A stretch of DNA of 64,000 nt, taken from Marinilactibacillus sp036039175 (GTDB taxonomy: Bacteria > Bacillota > Bacilli > Lactobacillales > Carnobacteriaceae_A). The notes under the pieces were generated by a model. It did no database searches and was not told the DNA's origin. It saw only the letters and a list, made by a program, of their open reading frames with translations. This document shows, piece by piece, positions 27,431-35,714 of the stretch; within the stretch, counting starts at the first letter, position 1, and each line of letters opens with the position of its first letter. The position numbers and the translations under genes are program-made. The DNA is taken from contig NZ_JAYXKP010000003.1 in NCBI RefSeq assembly GCF_036039175.1, forward strand, positions 218,082 to 282,081, given 5' to 3'.

Positions 27431-27832
27431 TTAAATCGGCAATTCCGTTGTTACAGCAATAAGCTCTCCTTTGTAAAAGTATCGACCAATTACTCCAAAG
27501 TTCTTTTCTTCGATATAATAGCCTATTTTTTGAATAATGCTATCCGTTTTGTCTAAAAACAATAGCTGGTAGTCTCGTCCTTCTATATCCATATTGTCCG
27601 TTGAACTCGTCTGAGCAGACTCTAGCTCTTCTGTAAGTGATGTAATAAAGGCTTGATCTGTAATGGTTGCGACAGGTTCTTCCGTCTGATCCTCGATAAC
27701 TTCAATTTTGACTACTATAGTTTCCTCGTCAAAAAATTCATTTGACTGACAAGCTGCCAAAGCAAATAGCGCTAGAAAAATCAATGCTATTACACCTAAA
27801 ATTTGAAATAGACTCATTGATTTTCTATTCAT
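27431..27832 (-). CDS. Small lipoprotein, unknown
   Basis: 133 residues with a lipoprotein signal ending in lipobox ALAAC (Cys28), followed by a short acidic linker and a beta-rich domain (about 40-130). Start chosen at MNRKSMSLF because AAGAGGTG lies just upstream. I do not recognise a family. It would be exported and anchored to the outer face of the membrane. Monocistronic, between the GntR gene and the PHP/ECF operon. Confidence 0.65.
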   Translation of the reverse strand: MNRKSMSLFQILGVIALIFLALFALAACQSNEFFDEETIVVKIEVIEDQTEEPVATITDQAFITSLTEELESAQTSSTDNMDIEGRDYQLLFLDKTDSIIQKIGYYIEEKNFGVIGRYFYKGELIAVTTELPI

Positions 27833-27918
27833 TGTACACCTCTTCTTCACCTTATTGTTATTCGAAGTATACACGGTTTATTGATTATTCACTAATCTTT
27901 TTTATCTATTTAAACACA

Positions 27919-27951
27919 TAAAAGCGACCTGAGCTAGGCTCAGATCGCTTC
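27919..27951 (-). terminator. Terminator of ECF-PHP operon
   Basis: GC-rich stem GCGA-TCTGAGC with complement GCTCAGG-TCGC and TTTT on the minus strand, just after the PHP gene. Confidence 0.85.
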
Positions 27952-27961
27952 TTTATCAGGA

Positions 27962-28780
27962 TTAACTCATCACTTCTGTGGAATCTCTTTTCAGCGCAAC
28001 ATTACTATAACCGGTCGCGATCCCATTTTCGTCTAGAGATGTTTTGATCAGTTTTTTCACGAGGCTTGCAGACTTAACCTTGAGATCTAGTTCTATTGAG
28101 ACCTTTGTTTCATAGTCTCCCGTTTTGATCATCGTTTTCAACTCTTCAATCGTTTCGCATTCTTGCTTACTTTCGTTATAGACAGAGCCGTATTGCAAGT
28201 ATTGATGCGTGTCACTGCCCCCAACGATTGGAAGTCCTATAGAATCTGCGAATGCTTCTAGTTCTTCTCTGTAAGGATGTTGTCCTTGAGCATACAAATC
28301 TCTTCCATTCAAATCGAGTGCGTCCAGACGTTTTAATTGCTCTGGGTTGTGATGTGTCAATGGTGTGCTAGTTCTCAGAGGATGTCCGCCAATTCTGATT
28401 ACGTTATACAGATCTGCCAAGTCCATTAATGCTTTAAACGGCATAAAGTCCGGCTTCTGTTCAAAGCCTGTGAGCTGTTGTCTCATACTGACAATTTCGT
28501 CTCGCTGACCGATTATCAAGATATGTCCGACTTCTTTTACATCCACTTCCATACCCGTAAATACTTTTAGTCCTCTAACATTATAGTGTTCTTGTTCGTA
28601 AGTGTAATGCGCCTTTAAATAGTCGTACGTATCCATGGACTGAAACGTATTGAAATGTTCCGTGATACAAATCGCTGTTAAGCCAGCAACTTTTGCTTCT
28701 TCCACCATATCCTCAAAATATTCTGGCATAAAGCGAGAAATCTTGGCAATTTTGATGTGCGTGTGAAAATCTATATTCAT
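27962..28780 (-). CDS. PHP-family phosphoesterase
   Basis: 272 residues. Metal-binding motifs of the PHP fold are visible: FHTHIK (His6, His8), ITEHFN, GMEVDVKE, GGHPLR and GGSDTHQY. Known relatives are histidinol-phosphatase-like and other phosphoester hydrolases. It is the last gene of an ECF transporter operon, 14 bases after ecfT, which suggests it acts on the imported compound or its phosphorylated form. A C-terminal 50-residue extension is not part of the core fold. Confidence 0.88.
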   Translation of the reverse strand: MNIDFHTHIKIAKISRFMPEYFEDMVEEAKVAGLTAICITEHFNTFQSMDTYDYLKAHYTYEQEHYNVRGLKVFTGMEVDVKEVGHILIIGQRDEIVSMRQQLTGFEQKPDFMPFKALMDLADLYNVIRIGGHPLRTSTPLTHHNPEQLKRLDALDLNGRDLYAQGQHPYREELEAFADSIGLPIVGGSDTHQYLQYGSVYNESKQECETIEELKTMIKTGDYETKVSIELDLKVKSASLVKKLIKTSLDENGIATGYSNVALKRDSTEVMS

Positions 28781-28794
28781 CTAATGACTCCCTT

Positions 28795-29616
28795 TTAATT
28801 TAATGTGACTGCTAGCATAAACAACATCACAACGTATAATACGTTGAATAGACCAAACAAGCTGTCTTTATATGAAAATTTCATGTACCCTAGCTTCACT
28901 TTTTTAACTGCTGGGTTTTTAAAAGAGTACAAGCTGCCTCTTGATTCTAGTGACTCCACTGTAGTTCGTGCTCGCTTCGCTGAACTGAGCATGAGTGGGT
29001 AAAATGACTTTACAACTAATGTCATAAAGTAGACAACCGATCTCCAGTACAGAAAACCATGTTTTTCAGGTGCTTTCCCTCTTAGTCTAAATGACATAAA
29101 GACATGGTGATACTCTTCAATCAGCGTTGGCAACATCCGGTAACCATAGGAAATACTGAAAGATACTTGTCCCGGTACGCCAATTTTCAGTAAGCCATCG
29201 CTGAGTTTTTCTGGTTCCATCGTTGAAAAAGCAATCAGTCCAGCTAGCGATATAATGGCCAGCTTAAGTTCAAACATCATCAAAGGCAAAAGGGTTGCTA
29301 GACTTCCGCCAAAGAGTAAGGAAACGCCCAGCACCATACTTCCTTGACCAACGAGTCCAAATACAAACAAGAAAAGTAACAAGTAGCTCACTTTTGCTAG
29401 ATAAATCATAGCAACAAGCATCAAAAACATTCCAATCAATACGATCCAGCTATGCGTTAACCACGGAAAAATCGCGTAAAAGAAATACCACATAAATATT
29501 GTTCTTGAATCCAGTTTGGCAATCGTTGTTTCTGTATTCCCGTAAGCAGCGTTCAATACTTCAATTTTCAATTGCTCTACACTAATAAACTCTTGCAGCT
29601 TCTTTGTAATGTCCAT
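28795..29616 (-). CDS. ecfT: ECF transporter T component
   Basis: 273 residues, with helices at about 25-45, 47-65, 68-90, 105-130 and 245-270. The cytoplasmic coupling helices carry the typical small-residue/Arg motifs SAKRARTTVESLESRG and SFRLRGKAPEKHG, which dock on the ATPases. It overlaps the fused ATPase gene by 35 bases, implying coupled translation. With the S and A components it forms a dedicated (group I) vitamin/metabolite importer. A separate group II ecfAA'T would be elsewhere. Confidence 0.93.
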   Translation of the reverse strand: MDITKKLQEFISVEQLKIEVLNAAYGNTETTIAKLDSRTIFMWYFFYAIFPWLTHSWIVLIGMFLMLVAMIYLAKVSYLLLFLFVFGLVGQGSMVLGVSLLFGGSLATLLPLMMFELKLAIISLAGLIAFSTMEPEKLSDGLLKIGVPGQVSFSISYGYRMLPTLIEEYHHVFMSFRLRGKAPEKHGFLYWRSVVYFMTLVVKSFYPLMLSSAKRARTTVESLESRGSLYSFKNPAVKKVKLGYMKFSYKDSLFGLFNVLYVVMLFMLAVTLN

Positions 29617-31318
29617 CGAACGCCATTTCCTCCTTACAGATCTTTGCGTAGTCTACAAATTCTTCAACTGAATAGGCTAATTTAGTGCCTAACATCCTGC
29701 TCAATTCCATAATTTGTGGGGGTGTCAAACCTGCACTTTTCAGTAGTGCTGCGTTTGAAAATACGGAAGCACGGTCTCCGTCATGAATAATGTGGCCATC
29801 TTTCATCACAATGATTCGATTGGCCCATTCAGAAACGAGCTGCATATCATGCGTCGCAATAATCACTGCTTCTGCTTCATCTTTGAGGGACTGAATAAAT
29901 TTGGAGATATGTTTTCTAGTCCCAATATCCAGATTCGCCGTCGGTTCATCGAGTAGTATCAAAGAAGGCTGCATCGCAACACCAATTGCTAAAGACGCTC
30001 TTCTTTGCTGTCCACCACTTAACAGTCGACCATCGCGGTCTTTGATTTCCCTTAGCTGAAATAAGTCGATAATCTTTTCTACGGTTTCTGGGTAGTCTTT
30101 GACCTTTCTTGCTTTCAAGAAGTATTCAATATCTGCTTGAATCGAGTCTTCGATGAACATCTCTTCCGGATTCTGGTAGATATAAGTGACGCTATCCGCA
30201 AAAGTTTCTGGAGAAAAGCTTTTTGTATTCTTGTCTTTGAGCATGACGTCTCCAAATTCCGGCTTGTCGATGCCTGTCATCAGTTTCATCAATGTGGACT
30301 TTCCAGCACCGTTATTTCCAACGAGTGCGATTCGGTCCCCTTTATGAATAGATAAGTTGATATCATTTAAAATTTTCTTTTTCTGTCTGGAAATCATTTT
30401 GTAAGAGAAATCGACGCCCCTGATGTCCACAATTTTCTCACCTGTACGGTTTGGAACAGGATTCAAGTACGGCTGATAATGTTCCGTTAAGTTGAATGCT
30501 CTGAAATAGTCAACAGCTTCACTTAAGTTGATTGGTAGCGTCGTATCTTCTTTTTCAACTAAAGCGTAGGCTGCCTGCGTGATTTGTGGTGGAAAGATTT
30601 GTCTATCCCTTAACTCCTGAATACGCGTCAGTCCATCTCGCACACTTTTTTTCCATAGAATTCGACTATCGGCCATCAGCACTACATTTTTACAGTATTC
30701 AGAAATAAATTCTGTATGATGTTCGATCACAATGACTGTGGTCTTTTCTTTTTCATTCAACAACTTTAATACTTCATACAACTCCTTCGCATGCTGAGGA
30801 TCTAGTTGTGCAACCGGCTCATCTACAATCAGAATCCCAGGTTCCAAAGAAATAGCGCCTGCCAGTGCCAGCAAGTGTTTTTGTCCACCACTTAATTCCC
30901 AAATGTATTCATTGTCTTTTCCAACCAGCCCCACTTTTTCCAGCGCCTTCTTGCCGCGCTCCAGATAATCTGGATAACCAAAATTGAGTGGACTGTAACT
31001 AGCATCTTCAATGACTTTTGCTCTTACTAACTGATTCTCGAAGTCCTGATAAACATACCCCACAGAACCGCTTAAATCGGTCACTTTGCTCTCTAAGGTT
31101 TTCATTTCATCAACGATCACTTCGCCTTCGATGTCGCCCACATAATAGTGGGGAATCAAGCCGTTGAGTAGCTTGCACAAGGTTGTTTTTCCGGATCCAT
31201 TCCCGCCCATGATAGCGATAAAGTCTCCTTTTTCAATGTTCAGGGAAACGTCTGTCAGCGATGGCTGGGTCGCTCCGGGATATTGAAATGTCACGTGATT
31301 GATTTCGATTAAGCTCAT
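29582..31318 (-). CDS. ECF transporter ATPase, fused A and A' domains
   Basis: 578 residues with two complete nucleotide-binding domains. Domain 1 (about 1-240): Walker A GGNGSGKTT, signature LSGGQKH, Walker B ILIVDEPV. Domain 2 (about 290-530): GNNGAGKST, LSGGQQRRA, LILLDEPTANLD. The fusion is typical of dedicated ECF systems in Lactobacillales (YkoD/ThiX-like). It powers the import of the unknown substrate of the S component upstream. Confidence 0.95.
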   Translation of the reverse strand: MSLIEINHVTFQYPGATQPSLTDVSLNIEKGDFIAIMGGNGSGKTTLCKLLNGLIPHYYVGDIEGEVIVDEMKTLESKVTDLSGSVGYVYQDFENQLVRAKVIEDASYSPLNFGYPDYLERGKKALEKVGLVGKDNEYIWELSGGQKHLLALAGAISLEPGILIVDEPVAQLDPQHAKELYEVLKLLNEKEKTTVIVIEHHTEFISEYCKNVVLMADSRILWKKSVRDGLTRIQELRDRQIFPPQITQAAYALVEKEDTTLPINLSEAVDYFRAFNLTEHYQPYLNPVPNRTGEKIVDIRGVDFSYKMISRQKKKILNDINLSIHKGDRIALVGNNGAGKSTLMKLMTGIDKPEFGDVMLKDKNTKSFSPETFADSVTYIYQNPEEMFIEDSIQADIEYFLKARKVKDYPETVEKIIDLFQLREIKDRDGRLLSGGQQRRASLAIGVAMQPSLILLDEPTANLDIGTRKHISKFIQSLKDEAEAVIIATHDMQLVSEWANRIIVMKDGHIIHDGDRASVFSNAALLKSAGLTPPQIMELSRMLGTKLAYSVEEFVDYAKICKEEMAFDGHYKEAARVY

Positions 31319-31353
31319 ATACTGTCCTTTCTAAATCCGTTACTGCAGATTGT

Positions 31354-32214
31354 CTAGTTTACGGTATTTCTGTTTTCTCGGTTACTCATAATTTTCCAGA
31401 TAATCAGGATGGAGATTAAAGAAGCGACAATCAGGCTGATCATCATAAACAAGATTTCGTTCTCGACGGCAAAGGCCCATTCAAAGGAAGGCGCGAATTC
31501 CGATTCGGAGAAGGCTTCAGCTACAAAGGCGATAACCGCAACCACTGCTGCGCCGACCATAAATCTTGGTGTGATGATATCACTGATTGGAACATGTAGG
31601 TCTTTGGTTTTCGGTTTCACTCCAAGTAATGGTTCAATTTTGCCATATAATTTAGGCACGAGGTACATGGTTGGGATCATCGCGAATAAGATTCCAGAAA
31701 ACAGAACATCATTCAAGAAGGCGAACCCTTCGATGGCTACAATACTTTCAATCAATCCAGGAACGGCTTCAAGTTCTTCAACACCAATCCAGACTTTACC
31801 GATATCGACAGCCATGCTGATAAATTGGTCAATGATGACGGCGAGTAGTGCTGCGAATCCAACCATGATTTTGTTGGACGGATCTCTAACGATAATCCCG
31901 GCTACATATAACGCCAACACGAGACCTAGAAAGCTTTCGATCTCTCCGAGTGCTTCGAATTGTCCAAGCATAATTTCCCCGAAGATGATTCTGCCTAGTG
32001 CAGCACCCACAGCTGCATGTAGCGGATGGAATAAGATGGCTAATGACAATGGAATAAACAAGAAATATTCAACTTTGAATTCAACTAATCCAAATTTCAG
32101 TTCCGGAAGTAATTCTGATACCATCGTTGCCATACCAAATAGTGACATCGATAAAATAAACACCATCATTTTTTGTTGTTCTGTCAGTACGTACCGTGTC
32201 TTCAATTGACTCAT
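31354..32214 (-). CDS. ECF transporter S component, substrate unknown
   Basis: 286 residues with about seven hydrophobic segments, larger than the classic 180-200 residue S proteins. A charged loop follows helix five and a cytoplasmic KLYGKIEPLLGVKPKTKD segment precedes the last two helices. It is the first gene of the operon with A-A' and T, which makes the S role the best reading. No motif identifies thiamin, biotin, riboflavin or queuosine binding, and no riboswitch is seen upstream, so control is probably by the divergent RpiR regulator. Confidence 0.75.
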   Translation of the reverse strand: MSQLKTRYVLTEQQKMMVFILSMSLFGMATMVSELLPELKFGLVEFKVEYFLFIPLSLAILFHPLHAAVGAALGRIIFGEIMLGQFEALGEIESFLGLVLALYVAGIIVRDPSNKIMVGFAALLAVIIDQFISMAVDIGKVWIGVEELEAVPGLIESIVAIEGFAFLNDVLFSGILFAMIPTMYLVPKLYGKIEPLLGVKPKTKDLHVPISDIITPRFMVGAAVVAVIAFVAEAFSESEFAPSFEWAFAVENEILFMMISLIVASLISILIIWKIMSNRENRNTVN

Positions 32215-32319
32215 TTTTTATCCCTCCAATTTAAGTTCTAACCACACTATACCGTTCGATTGTTAACTTAAAACCTAAATCGTGTAAATTGATTGTAAAA
32301 ATTATATCACTTAATATAA

Positions 32320-32358
32320 AATGTAACTTTTCTTACATTCTAGTGTTATACTTACATT
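32320..32358. promoter_or_regulatory. Operator region between ECF operon and RpiR gene
   Basis: Perfect inverted repeat AATGTAA-N6-TTACATT (32320-32339), with a further half-site TTACATT at 32352-32358 overlapping the TATACT (32347-32352) of the RpiR promoter. Placement suits autoregulation and control of the ECF operon. Confidence 0.6.
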
Positions 32359-32387
32359 ACAAGCTGATTTAACAGGAGGGTAAAAAT

Positions 32388-33221
32388 TTGAAATTTGATT
32401 GGAACACATTGGAAATGACGACTTCCCAGCAGAAAATCGCTGAGTATGTAGAGCGTAACTTACAAACGGTCTTGCTCTCTACCGAACAAGAATTGGCAAA
32501 TACACTGAGTTTAAGTATTGCTTCCATCTCGCGCTTTTGGCGTTCTTCTGGTTTCAAAAATATGAAAGACTTTAAAAAGAAAACAAACCTACAAATGACG
32601 CCGACACCTGCCAAAAAGATCGAGACGATTTTGTCTCAGTCCTCTGAAGCGGAAGGGTTATCTAAAAACTTTCATACGGTGATGAATCATCTAGAATTTA
32701 CCGCAAAACAGTTTTCAGAAGAAACATTAGACGAAGCAGCCAAACTTATCACTCAATCCAATAAAGTGTATATTTACGCCCAAGGTTCTTCCGTTGGCCT
32801 TCAGGATCTTTTGTATTTCAGATTAGCTCGTTACGGATTGTCTTTACACAAGATGGTGAATAGTGGAAGTGAACTCCTCGAAGATATGATTCATTTAAAC
32901 AAAGAAGATGTCGTGATTCTGTTAGCCTTTGGGCGAAAAGTTCTTCCTGAAGAGGCTGTTATCTTTTCTGAGGCTAAAAAAATTGGCTACAAAGTAATCG
33001 CTGTGACCGATCAACTTGTCTCTTCTATTTCAGATCAAGCAGATATTACCTTGTTTGGGAGCCGCGGTGAACCTTGGGAATTTCACTCCATGGTCGCCCC
33101 TACTTTGATGATCGAAATGTTGATCATTGCCATCAGTTCCTATGAAAAGGAAACTAATTTGAACCAGCTAGATAAGCTACATGAACTGCGTAAGCAGTAT
33201 AAAGATGTACTTCCGAGATAA
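32388..33221 (+). CDS. RpiR/MurR-family regulator
   Basis: 277 residues starting at TTG after AGGAGG. The N-terminal HTH_6 domain (about 1-75) is followed by a SIS domain (about 105-240), with IYAQGSSVGL and LLAFGRK as sugar-phosphate-binding loops. RpiR proteins sense phosphosugars. Divergent from the ECF-PHP operon, it probably controls uptake of a sugar-like or phosphorylated metabolite and ties the PHP phosphatase to a phosphorylated compound. Confidence 0.92.
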   Translation: MKFDWNTLEMTTSQQKIAEYVERNLQTVLLSTEQELANTLSLSIASISRFWRSSGFKNMKDFKKKTNLQMTPTPAKKIETILSQSSEAEGLSKNFHTVMNHLEFTAKQFSEETLDEAAKLITQSNKVYIYAQGSSVGLQDLLYFRLARYGLSLHKMVNSGSELLEDMIHLNKEDVVILLAFGRKVLPEEAVIFSEAKKIGYKVIAVTDQLVSSISDQADITLFGSRGEPWEFHSMVAPTLMIEMLIIAISSYEKETNLNQLDKLHELRKQYKDVLPR

Positions 33222-33317
33222 GAGATTCTCATGGAGAAGTATGATTGTTTTTGAGTACCATAAGCTATGAATAGGGAACTTTGATTGGAGTCTTTGGAGC
33301 TCTTTTTCATAAAAAGG

Positions 33318-33470
33318 CTGGATGCGTTCAAAAAAGGGTCTACTATTCTGTAAAAGTCGAACGAAAGTGACGGATGCGTGTGAAAATCGGTTTGCTTTTG
33401 ACAAAATTCGAACGCAAGCGCCCGATACGTGCGAAAACACCTTTGACTATCCATTCCTTTCGAACGTAAC
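33318..33470. repeat. Tandem repeat, three units of about 51 bp
   Basis: The words GATGCGT, GATGCGT and GATACGT start at 33321, 33373 and 33424, and CGAACG recurs at 33358, 33409 and 33461, so two markers keep a 51-52 bp period. Units 2 and 3 share most positions. Reading either strand gives short repeated peptides, but no frame has a ribosome binding site. It fills most of the 337-base gap after the RpiR gene. Confidence 0.7.
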
Positions 33471-33493
33471 TGTTAAATATCGTGGAAATAAAA

Positions 33494-33540
33494 CAAAAAA
33501 ACCAAGGAAATTGTACTTTACTACAGTTCCCTTGGTTTTC
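33494..33540 (-). terminator. Terminator following the repeats
   Basis: Stem AAACCAAGG/CCTTGGTTT with T-runs on both sides. Together with the 51-bp repeats it accounts for the gap. As the DUF1456 gene is read away from it, it may end the RpiR transcript or an antisense one. Confidence 0.55.
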
Positions 33541-33558
33541 TATTTGTTTGGAGAGTAA

Positions 33559-34077
33559 TTATCCTCTATATCTTAAAGCTAGACCTTTTAAAAAGTTTCT
33601 AGCGTAGCGATCACCACATTCTTTGTAGTTTCGCTGTCCTTCTTTTCGAAGAACGGCACTTAGTTCGCTATTGGAAATATAAATGCCAGCTTCATCTAAA
33701 ATATCTAGCATATCATCACTTGTCAGTGTTAGAGCAATTTTCACTTTTTTCAGTAAAACATTATTTACACTACGGTCATTCTTGATCATGCTTTGATGCT
33801 TTTTCGCCTCGCCTGAGCTATCTTCTTTTTTACCACGTTTGAACACGATCAACCCATTAAGAAAAGACTCCAAAGTTTGATTGCCACAAGCTTTGACGTA
33901 CTCATTTTCCGTGTGCTCTTCTTCGACTTCTTCTTGATCTTGCTTTGTTTTCGTTAACAGCTGTTGGACCTCTTTAACCGTTACAACTTTGTCGCCTAAT
34001 TTGAAAATTTCTACCATATCGTTATCTTTAATATCTAAAGCATATCTTAATCGAACCAATCTATCATTATTATTCAT
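33559..34077 (-). CDS. DUF1456 family protein (YehS-like)
   Basis: 172 residues made of two related domains, each with an RLRYAL/KIALTL-DxDM(V/L)xIxxL pattern, joined by a charged linker (about 60-100). The end FLKGLALRYRG is typical of the family. Function not established. I start at the second of two adjacent ATG codons (34075-34077), five bases from GGAGG; a TTG four codons upstream is unlikely. Confidence 0.88.
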   Translation of the reverse strand: MNNNDRLVRLRYALDIKDNDMVEIFKLGDKVVTVKEVQQLLTKTKQDQEEVEEEHTENEYVKACGNQTLESFLNGLIVFKRGKKEDSSGEAKKHQSMIKNDRSVNNVLLKKVKIALTLTSDDMLDILDEAGIYISNSELSAVLRKEGQRNYKECGDRYARNFLKGLALRYRG

Positions 34078-34203
34078 CATTTCCTCCAATGTCTCTTGTC
34101 TACGATATTTCTCCTATTACCTGAACCCTGTCGTATGTTACTACTAGTATACCCTCTTAACTAATGACAAGAAAGCTTCAAATCGATACTTATCATTTAA
34201 CTA

Positions 34204-34767
34204 TTAAGCTTCGTTTTCCAAAAATGTCGTTTTAAAATCGCTCAGTGTAAAAAGAAGCACAATCCCAGCTAAGAAGGCTAGCGTGTTTCCTACCAGCGCC
34301 ACGATTTGAAAGTAATTTGTATTAGCTGTTACACCAATCGTCACACCGCATAGACCTAAACCCATCAACCATAAAAATATTTTATCTTTTCTGATAAATT
34401 TTCTGGCAGTATCATTTAACTGTTCTCTTTCCAGTTCGTTGATCCCCATTTCAAACACATAGTGGACTACAATCAATTCCAATAACATCAATACACTCTG
34501 ATAATACTGATAGATCAGCGTTGAATAAATATCCATATTCATAAAGTACTCCATATAGGGTAAAATGATGGTTATCAAAACGAGTAGTGCAGTGCATATT
34601 CTAGGGGTTAAATAGCGTTTCTTTTTCGTATTAGCTTCTATATCATAGTATCCGCAAAGAAGAACAATATAGCCTACAAATGCTGGAAACAATGTGAAAA
34701 AGCCGACTGTGAAATTCACATGTGCAAGAATCAGTCCCCAAAAAACAAGCTTGTATCCAGAAATCAT
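34204..34767 (-). CDS. Membrane protein of the AUU-start cassette, unknown
   Basis: 187 residues with about six membrane helices and no catalytic motif. The ATG lies one base downstream of the stop of the preceding gene, so translation is coupled. It is the third gene of a cassette after two paralogous anchored proteins; the three presumably work together in the membrane. Family not recognised. Confidence 0.7.
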   Translation of the reverse strand: MISGYKLVFWGLILAHVNFTVGFFTLFPAFVGYIVLLCGYYDIEANTKKKRYLTPRICTALLVLITIILPYMEYFMNMDIYSTLIYQYYQSVLMLLELIVVHYVFEMGINELEREQLNDTARKFIRKDKIFLWLMGLGLCGVTIGVTANTNYFQIVALVGNTLAFLAGIVLLFTLSDFKTTFLENEA

Positions 34768-34768
34768 T

Positions 34769-35644
34769 TTACTCCGCCTCCCTTATTTTCACATAATCGT
34801 GTACATCCCAAAAATTGTAGACGTGACCTTCACTAATGACTGAACTGATTTTCTGGGGAATTTCTTTTCCTTCTTCATCGGTTAGGATAATATCGAACGC
34901 AAGGTCTATTTGAGTAAATTCAGTCATCCTGTCTTCATCACTCTTCAATGTTGAAGTAACGACTACTGTGGAATCTGGCAGGAACGTCATTCCCTCTGCT
35001 TCACTAATTGGTACGCCATCGATTTGAATATCTACCAAATCCCTATACTCGTCTATTTGGTCTATTCTAGCATCAGTCAGTGTAACTTTCTCTCGTACCT
35101 CGAACCTATTTTCAAGAATACCTTCAAATAAAATGGTTGAGTACATTTCTAGAGGTTCTTTTCTAGGCTCACTAGTCTTTAGATGAATTTCACCCAAGTC
35201 CACATTTATTTCACTTCCATCTGTAAAATAAATCGTTGCTTGTTCGAGTACCTTGTCTTTATCATCAACGTCTTCAGAAACATCATAAATTCTAAACCTA
35301 ACTTCTTTTAAATGATAAATATCAAAATGCTTTTCATTCATCCTCACCTGTGTGTTATCCCATTCATCAATGATTCCTAATGCTGGATAATCTACTCGAA
35401 CATCGGGGTAATCTGGAAATACTATCTGACTAATTTTGTCGGTATTGTCTGCGTTTGTCAGGTAAGACAGCTCGATATCGTATTTACTCTCTTGGTTTTC
35501 ATTTTGTATCGGCCACTTTTCTTGATCGTTTTTCATGAAAAGTGGCTCGTCCAGACGAAAATACGCGCGTCCTGTATACCCAAATATCACTAATCCACTG
35601 ATCAGACTAATGAAAGTAATAAATAAAATATGATTCTTTTTAAT
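34769..35644 (-). CDS. Membrane-anchored extracellular protein, paralogue 2, AUU start
   Basis: 291 residues when started at ATT (35642-35644), which has AAAGGAG seven bases upstream. The product then opens MKKNHILFITFISLISGL, a good membrane anchor, followed by a beta-rich outer domain. The next possible start, GTG at 35588-35590, has no site and would delete the anchor. The neighbour upstream has the same spacing and ATT at the same codon. Shared motifs with it: YFRLDEPLFMK / YLRMDYPLFLK, IVFPDYP / IEFPEHP, and IGEL-like LGEIHLK. Function unknown. Confidence 0.7.
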   Translation of the reverse strand: MKKNHILFITFISLISGLVIFGYTGRAYFRLDEPLFMKNDQEKWPIQNENQESKYDIELSYLTNADNTDKISQIVFPDYPDVRVDYPALGIIDEWDNTQVRMNEKHFDIYHLKEVRFRIYDVSEDVDDKDKVLEQATIYFTDGSEINVDLGEIHLKTSEPRKEPLEMYSTILFEGILENRFEVREKVTLTDARIDQIDEYRDLVDIQIDGVPISEAEGMTFLPDSTVVVTSTLKSDEDRMTEFTQIDLAFDIILTDEEGKEIPQKISSVISEGHVYNFWDVHDYVKIREAE

Positions 35645-35714
35645 AGTATCGCTCCTTTTCTACAATAAATCCTTAGTCATCAGTTCTTCATCTTTATTCC
35701 AAATGCTTTCTTAT

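Noticed and set aside
31409..32209. 266-residue open frame on the plus strand
   Set aside because: It is antisense to the ECF S-component gene; rich in Ser/Thr/Asn/Ile from mirrored codons, with no ribosome binding site.
33140..33454. Minus-strand 104-residue frame with repeated peptides
   Set aside because: It overlaps the end of the RpiR gene, has no ribosome binding site, and its repetitiveness follows from the 51-bp DNA repeats.
35588..35590. GTG as start of anchored paralogue 2
   Set aside because: No SD before it, and it would remove the membrane anchor that the paralogue keeps.
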